Origin: an uncultured Verrucomicrobiales bacterium
GTDB taxonomy: Bacteria; Verrucomicrobiota; Verrucomicrobiia; Verrucomicrobiales; Akkermansiaceae
NCBI GenBank assembly: GCA_937901085.1
Contig: CALCHQ010000026.1
Location: forward strand, 1 to 34,445
Reading direction: 5' to 3'
Length of the DNA stretch: 34,445 bases
In this document: positions 31,365 through 34,445 of the stretch, piece by piece
Position numbering within the stretch: the first letter of the stretch is position 1
Layout: every line of letters starts with the position of its first letter
Program-made: the position numbers and the translations under genes
The notes under the pieces: model-generated
What the model was told of the DNA's origin: nothing
What the model saw: the letters and a program-made list of their open reading frames with translations, nothing else
Databases searched by the model: none

Positions 31365-34229
31365 TTACTTGAAAATCACTTCGTTGACAAAGCAATAGGG
31401 CTTCTTCGGGTGGGTGAGGCGGACTTCCCTGGCTCCTGGACTGAGCTTGTAGCGCCGCACATGCTCCCCATCGCTGCTGAGGGTGGCGTTGGTGATGTTG
31501 AGAAGCGCATTGCCCACGGTAATGAGTTCCGTTGCGCCTTCGGGTATCGGCATGGTGACATCGAGAGGCGCTTTGCCGCAGAAATAGGACGTGGCGATAT
31601 CTGTGTCGGTAATGCAGCGGGGGTCGGTATCAAACGCGCCTTCGGGAATGCCTACTTTGAAGATGGTGAGCTTGACTTCCTGCTCCTGCCCGCTGGTGTT
31701 CTGCACGCTCATGGCGGTGATGCGCCCGGCTGGCAGTTGTTTCTTCTCCATGTAGAAGCGGTTGTTGATGACTTCGTCTTTGAGATGCACCACATCGCCG
31801 TTTTCCATGCTCAGGCGTATGTCACCCCACTTGCCCAGTCCCTCATTTTCGAGGTTGATTTGCACAGATTCGGGGGTGATGGGGGTGGGCAATTCCAGCG
31901 AGATGTAGTCACCGGGTTGCAGCTTGAAGACTTCCATGACGCGGTTGATGCCTACGTCGGTCTTGTTGCTGAAGGCGGTGAAGTTGGTTCCCTTGGCCGT
32001 TGTGTCCACATAGGGCGGCAGGGTGCGGTTGACGGCAAACTCACAGATGGAGAGCCAGTTGGGGCGCGGGGTGAGAATGCGGAAACGGACGTAGCGGGCG
32101 CGGAGGGGATTCCGGCTCAGGTTGACAATGGCCAGGTTACCATGCTGCGGCGCGCCGACGGCTTGCCAGTTGGCCGCGTCATCGGAGACTTCGAATTGCA
32201 CGCTGCCGGCGTAGTCGTGCGGGCGTGCGCCACCCATGACCAGACAGATGTTGTTGATGCTGATGGGAGAACCATGATCCAGACAATACCACTGACCCTC
32301 TTTCTGGAAGGCATCGTTAGACCAGAAGGTGTTGGATTTGCCGTCCATGATTTTGGGGACTTCGCTGCGGTAGTTGCCGGTGGAGGCCGTGAACCGGGGC
32401 ACGGAGCGTTTCTGCCCCGAAAGCTCGGCATAGACGCGGGCGTTGAGGTAGGAGAAGGCCGAGTTGAGTACCGGGGTCATGGCGTAGGCCGCCACTTCCA
32501 CATCGTCCACCAGGCGCACCCCCTGGGCAGACCATTCGTTGCGCATGGTGGAGCGCATGTCGTAAAGAGCCTGTACGGTGTCGAAGAAGTAGTGGAAGAG
32601 ATAGGCATCCTGCGTGGCAAAGGCGGTCATGATGGAGGCGCCGGCCACGCCCACCAGTTCAAACTGGTCGAGCCAAGGGCGGATTTCCTGGCACAGCCCG
32701 GCAATAGGGTGGGAGGTGTGCTTCAGTTCGCGCGCGGCGGTTACCATGCGGTCGAACTCCAGCTGCAGTCGCTGGCCGGCTTTTTTATCCGGGGCATCGG
32801 CATCGATGCTGGCAATGAACGCTTTGGCGGTATCGTTGATGTCGACCGATTCCTCACGGAAGTAGCCGTGTCCGTTGGGCAGGAGGTAGGAGTTATGCTC
32901 GCAGAACACACGCATGGCTTCGCGGTGGCGCGGGTAAAGGCGCTTGATGCCTTCCTCCCATGTGGTTTTGGATTCGAAGTCCTCGATATTCCAGGTGTAA
33001 TTGGCTACACCGAAGAGCCCCACTTTGCTGGCTTCAGCGTGTTCCATGGGGTTGGCCACAAAGCCGCTCATCTGGTTCTTCATGTCGTCCCGGGTATCTA
33101 GCCCATAAGTGCGGCCCATGGACAGGCGGCTGCGTTTGAAGTCGTTGCAGGGCCAGTTCCACCAGATGAAGGTGGGGCGCTGCACGTGGCCATTCACCCA
33201 TTTCTGGCCGGAGTAGGTGATGTCATGCACCACGGTATCACCTGTCCACATGATGGGGATGCTCTTATCCAGCCCTTTGCCCAGTGTGGTGAGGAATTGC
33301 TCATTGGTCCAGCTGCGGTTGTAGCCGGTGGGGCACATGATGAGCGTCTGGTTGACATCCGGGTGCTTGCGGATGAAGTTTTCCAGAATATAATTGGTGA
33401 GTTGCACCTGGCGATCAGCCTTGCCGATTTCGCCGCTGGAGTCATCCACCAGCACACCGAAGTCGCGCACCCCCAGGTCATACATCTGCTGCAGCTTGGT
33501 GCAGAGGCCGTCCAGCTGGTTCTTGCCGCCGTTTTCATTCCATTTTACCGTGTTGGCCGGGTGAATGGCCCATACGAAGCGCACATGGTTCTGGCGGGCA
33601 TAGCTGATGAGGTCTTTCAGTTCCGCGGCTTTCAGGGGAGGATAGGGCTGGTAGCAGCCTTTGCCGTGGTGGTAGGGGTCATCCTTGGGGGCGTAGATGT
33701 AGGTGTTCATCTTGTTGCGTCCCATGAAACGGAACATGGAGCAGCGTGCCTCAAAGCTCCAGGGGGCTCCATAATAGCCTTCCACCACGCCACGGGCCGG
33801 CAGATCCGGCCAGTCTACCAGGATGCCCATGGGGAGTTCACCCAGCCGGGTTACTTCGCGCAGGCTTTTGTCTGCAAATACATCGTTATGTGCCAGCGTG
33901 GCATCCGGCACGTTGTAGAGCATCTGGATGATGGATTGACGGGCATAGTAACGGCCGTCGGCATCATTGGCATAGATAGTGAGTTTGCCGGGCGTGATGT
34001 CGATGGCGTAGCCACCGGGAACATTGGGCAGTTTATCCCACAAGCCCCCTTTGCTTTCCGGTGTGCGTATGAAAGTCTGCGCTTCGGTGACCCTCGTGGT
34101 CACGGAACGCATACCGTTCATCTGTGGCTGGGGGTAGATGACAACGCCGTCTGCCGACTGGTTGCCGGCTATCAGGAAAAGAGAGGCACTGAGCAGGGCT
34201 CCGAAAAGCGATTTGAACTGCAGTTTCAT
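31365..34229 (-). CDS. Secreted GH84 beta-N-acetylglucosaminidase
   Basis: A 954-residue enzyme that should release GlcNAc from mucin or other host glycans, or peptidoglycan-like material. The start at 34229 opens a signal peptide (MKLQF, hydrophobic core, cleavage near residue 26); upstream codons lack this. An N-terminal hexosaminidase-like domain runs to about 145. The GH84 barrel follows with G-Y-Y-G-A-P-W near 150 and K-M-N-T-Y-I-Y-A-P-K-D-D-P-Y near 170. The paired catalytic Asp262-Asp263 lie in V-L-V-D-D-S-S-G-E. A helical part comes next, then an F5/8-type (CBM32-like) domain at about 635-740 and a further beta-rich C-terminal region. The GNAT gene is immediately downstream. GH84 also contains O-GlcNAcases, so the natural substrate is open. 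Confidence 0.93.
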   Translation of the reverse strand: MKLQFKSLFGALLSASLFLIAGNQSADGVVIYPQPQMNGMRSVTTRVTEAQTFIRTPESKGGLWDKLPNVPGGYAIDITPGKLTIYANDADGRYYARQSIIQMLYNVPDATLAHNDVFADKSLREVTRLGELPMGILVDWPDLPARGVVEGYYGAPWSFEARCSMFRFMGRNKMNTYIYAPKDDPYHHGKGCYQPYPPLKAAELKDLISYARQNHVRFVWAIHPANTVKWNENGGKNQLDGLCTKLQQMYDLGVRDFGVLVDDSSGEIGKADRQVQLTNYILENFIRKHPDVNQTLIMCPTGYNRSWTNEQFLTTLGKGLDKSIPIMWTGDTVVHDITYSGQKWVNGHVQRPTFIWWNWPCNDFKRSRLSMGRTYGLDTRDDMKNQMSGFVANPMEHAEASKVGLFGVANYTWNIEDFESKTTWEEGIKRLYPRHREAMRVFCEHNSYLLPNGHGYFREESVDINDTAKAFIASIDADAPDKKAGQRLQLEFDRMVTAARELKHTSHPIAGLCQEIRPWLDQFELVGVAGASIMTAFATQDAYLFHYFFDTVQALYDMRSTMRNEWSAQGVRLVDDVEVAAYAMTPVLNSAFSYLNARVYAELSGQKRSVPRFTASTGNYRSEVPKIMDGKSNTFWSNDAFQKEGQWYCLDHGSPISINNICLVMGGARPHDYAGSVQFEVSDDAANWQAVGAPQHGNLAIVNLSRNPLRARYVRFRILTPRPNWLSICEFAVNRTLPPYVDTTAKGTNFTAFSNKTDVGINRVMEVFKLQPGDYISLELPTPITPESVQINLENEGLGKWGDIRLSMENGDVVHLKDEVINNRFYMEKKQLPAGRITAMSVQNTSGQEQEVKLTIFKVGIPEGAFDTDPRCITDTDIATSYFCGKAPLDVTMPIPEGATELITVGNALLNITNATLSSDGEHVRRYKLSPGAREVRLTHPKKPYCFVNEVIFK

Positions 34230-34283
34230 AGTTTGCTTCAAATGAGTGAGAGAAAGAAGAAAATGGATTTTTCTTAATCTCAT

Positions 34284-34312
34284 ATTATACGCATGTGAGC
34301 GTAGCATAGCAA
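34284..34312 (-). promoter_or_regulatory. Promoter of the GH84-GNAT pair
   Basis: The minus strand shows TTGCTA (34312-34307), a 17-base spacer and a consensus TATAAT (34289-34284). It predicts a leader of about 48 bases before the ATG at 34229. Confidence 0.65.
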
Positions 34313-34346
34313 GCAGGAAAATGTTATTTTTCCGCGCTAAATCAAT

Positions 34347-34383
34347 AAAAAAAGCCCCACATCCTGACATGTGGGGCTTTTTT
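34347..34383 (-). terminator. Terminator after tRNA-Ser
   Basis: A strong stem, GCCCCACAT (34354-34362) with ATGTGGGGC (34369-34377) and a 6-base loop, flanked by A-runs and T-runs, so it would work in both directions. It starts 9 bases beyond the tRNA 3' end and sits upstream of the GH84 promoter, separating the two units. Confidence 0.9.
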
Positions 34384-34391
34384 ATTGATGA

Positions 34392-34445
34392 CGGATGGGG
34401 TGGGATTCGAACCCACGGAAGGGATTAACCTTCGGCGGTTTTCAA
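34392..34445 (-). tRNA. tRNA-Ser (anticodon TGA), 3' part, cut by window edge
   Basis: On the minus strand the window begins in the anticodon loop, TTGAAA followed by stem ACCGC, giving anticodon TGA (the loop's first base lies outside). A long variable arm (CGAAGG...CCTTCC) follows, as in serine tRNAs. The T arm is GTGGG-TTCGAAT-CCCAC, then the acceptor strand CCCATCC and discriminator G, the serine identity base. No CCA is encoded. The 5' half lies beyond the window. Confidence 0.88.

Noticed and set aside
30543..33101. Plus-strand frame of 852 codons crossing uvrA, GNAT and GH84
   Set aside because: It runs through three well-supported genes in a different frame or strand.

Overview
The window looks like a chromosomal segment of a GC-rich, host-associated bacterium, most likely a Verrucomicrobiota relative of Akkermansia. 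This is an inference from gene content: a double-length UvrA (known from Chlamydiae, in the same PVC superphylum), a cluster of GYF_2/DUF4339 membrane proteins, and a secreted GH84 hexosaminidase suited to host glycans. No rRNA or clear species marker is present. No phage, transposase, CRISPR array or plasmid gene was seen.

Layout. 1-424: a gene-free stretch of short hairpins with repeated spacers. 425-5604 (minus strand): six genes, five of which carry a small GYF_2 module joined to different membrane or scaffold parts (DUF805 twice, Sel1 repeats, a CXXCXGXG zinc-type tail). This is the least familiar part of the window. 6054-6134: tRNA-Leu(CAA). 6227-8086: a RecQ-family helicase with its zinc knuckle displaced toward the C-terminus. 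8272-9403: two small secreted proteins, one Cys/Lys-rich and one with ankyrin repeats. 9541-14962: SulP transporter, a tiny lipoprotein, HflX, an L,D-transpeptidase and a YifB/ComM ATPase, the last four tightly packed. 15075-17064: Mrp/ApbC and two small exported proteins. 17068-19987 (minus): a compact dapA-dapB-folK-panB operon (lysine/peptidoglycan, folate and pantothenate synthesis). 20179-22122 (minus): a phosphohexomutase. 22176-25158 (minus): aroE, and a trmB-tgt-yajC operon with overlapping genes. 25391-30907: giant fused UvrA. 30885-34229 (minus): GH84 hexosaminidase followed by a GNAT acetyltransferase. 34392-34445: 3' part of tRNA-Ser(TGA), cut by the window edge.

Two themes deserve attention. 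First, several genes (recQ, mrp, uvrA, trmB, pgm, sulP and the small lipoprotein) have a sigma-70-type -10 box only 6-10 bases before the ATG. Their mRNAs should therefore be leaderless or nearly so, and few genes here show a Shine-Dalgarno sequence. Second, several conserved enzymes have lost expected metal ligands: Tgt lacks all four zinc ligands, Mrp lacks one cysteine of its C-terminal CxxC, and the first half of UvrA lacks parts of two zinc modules, while RecQ keeps its zinc cysteines in an unusual place.
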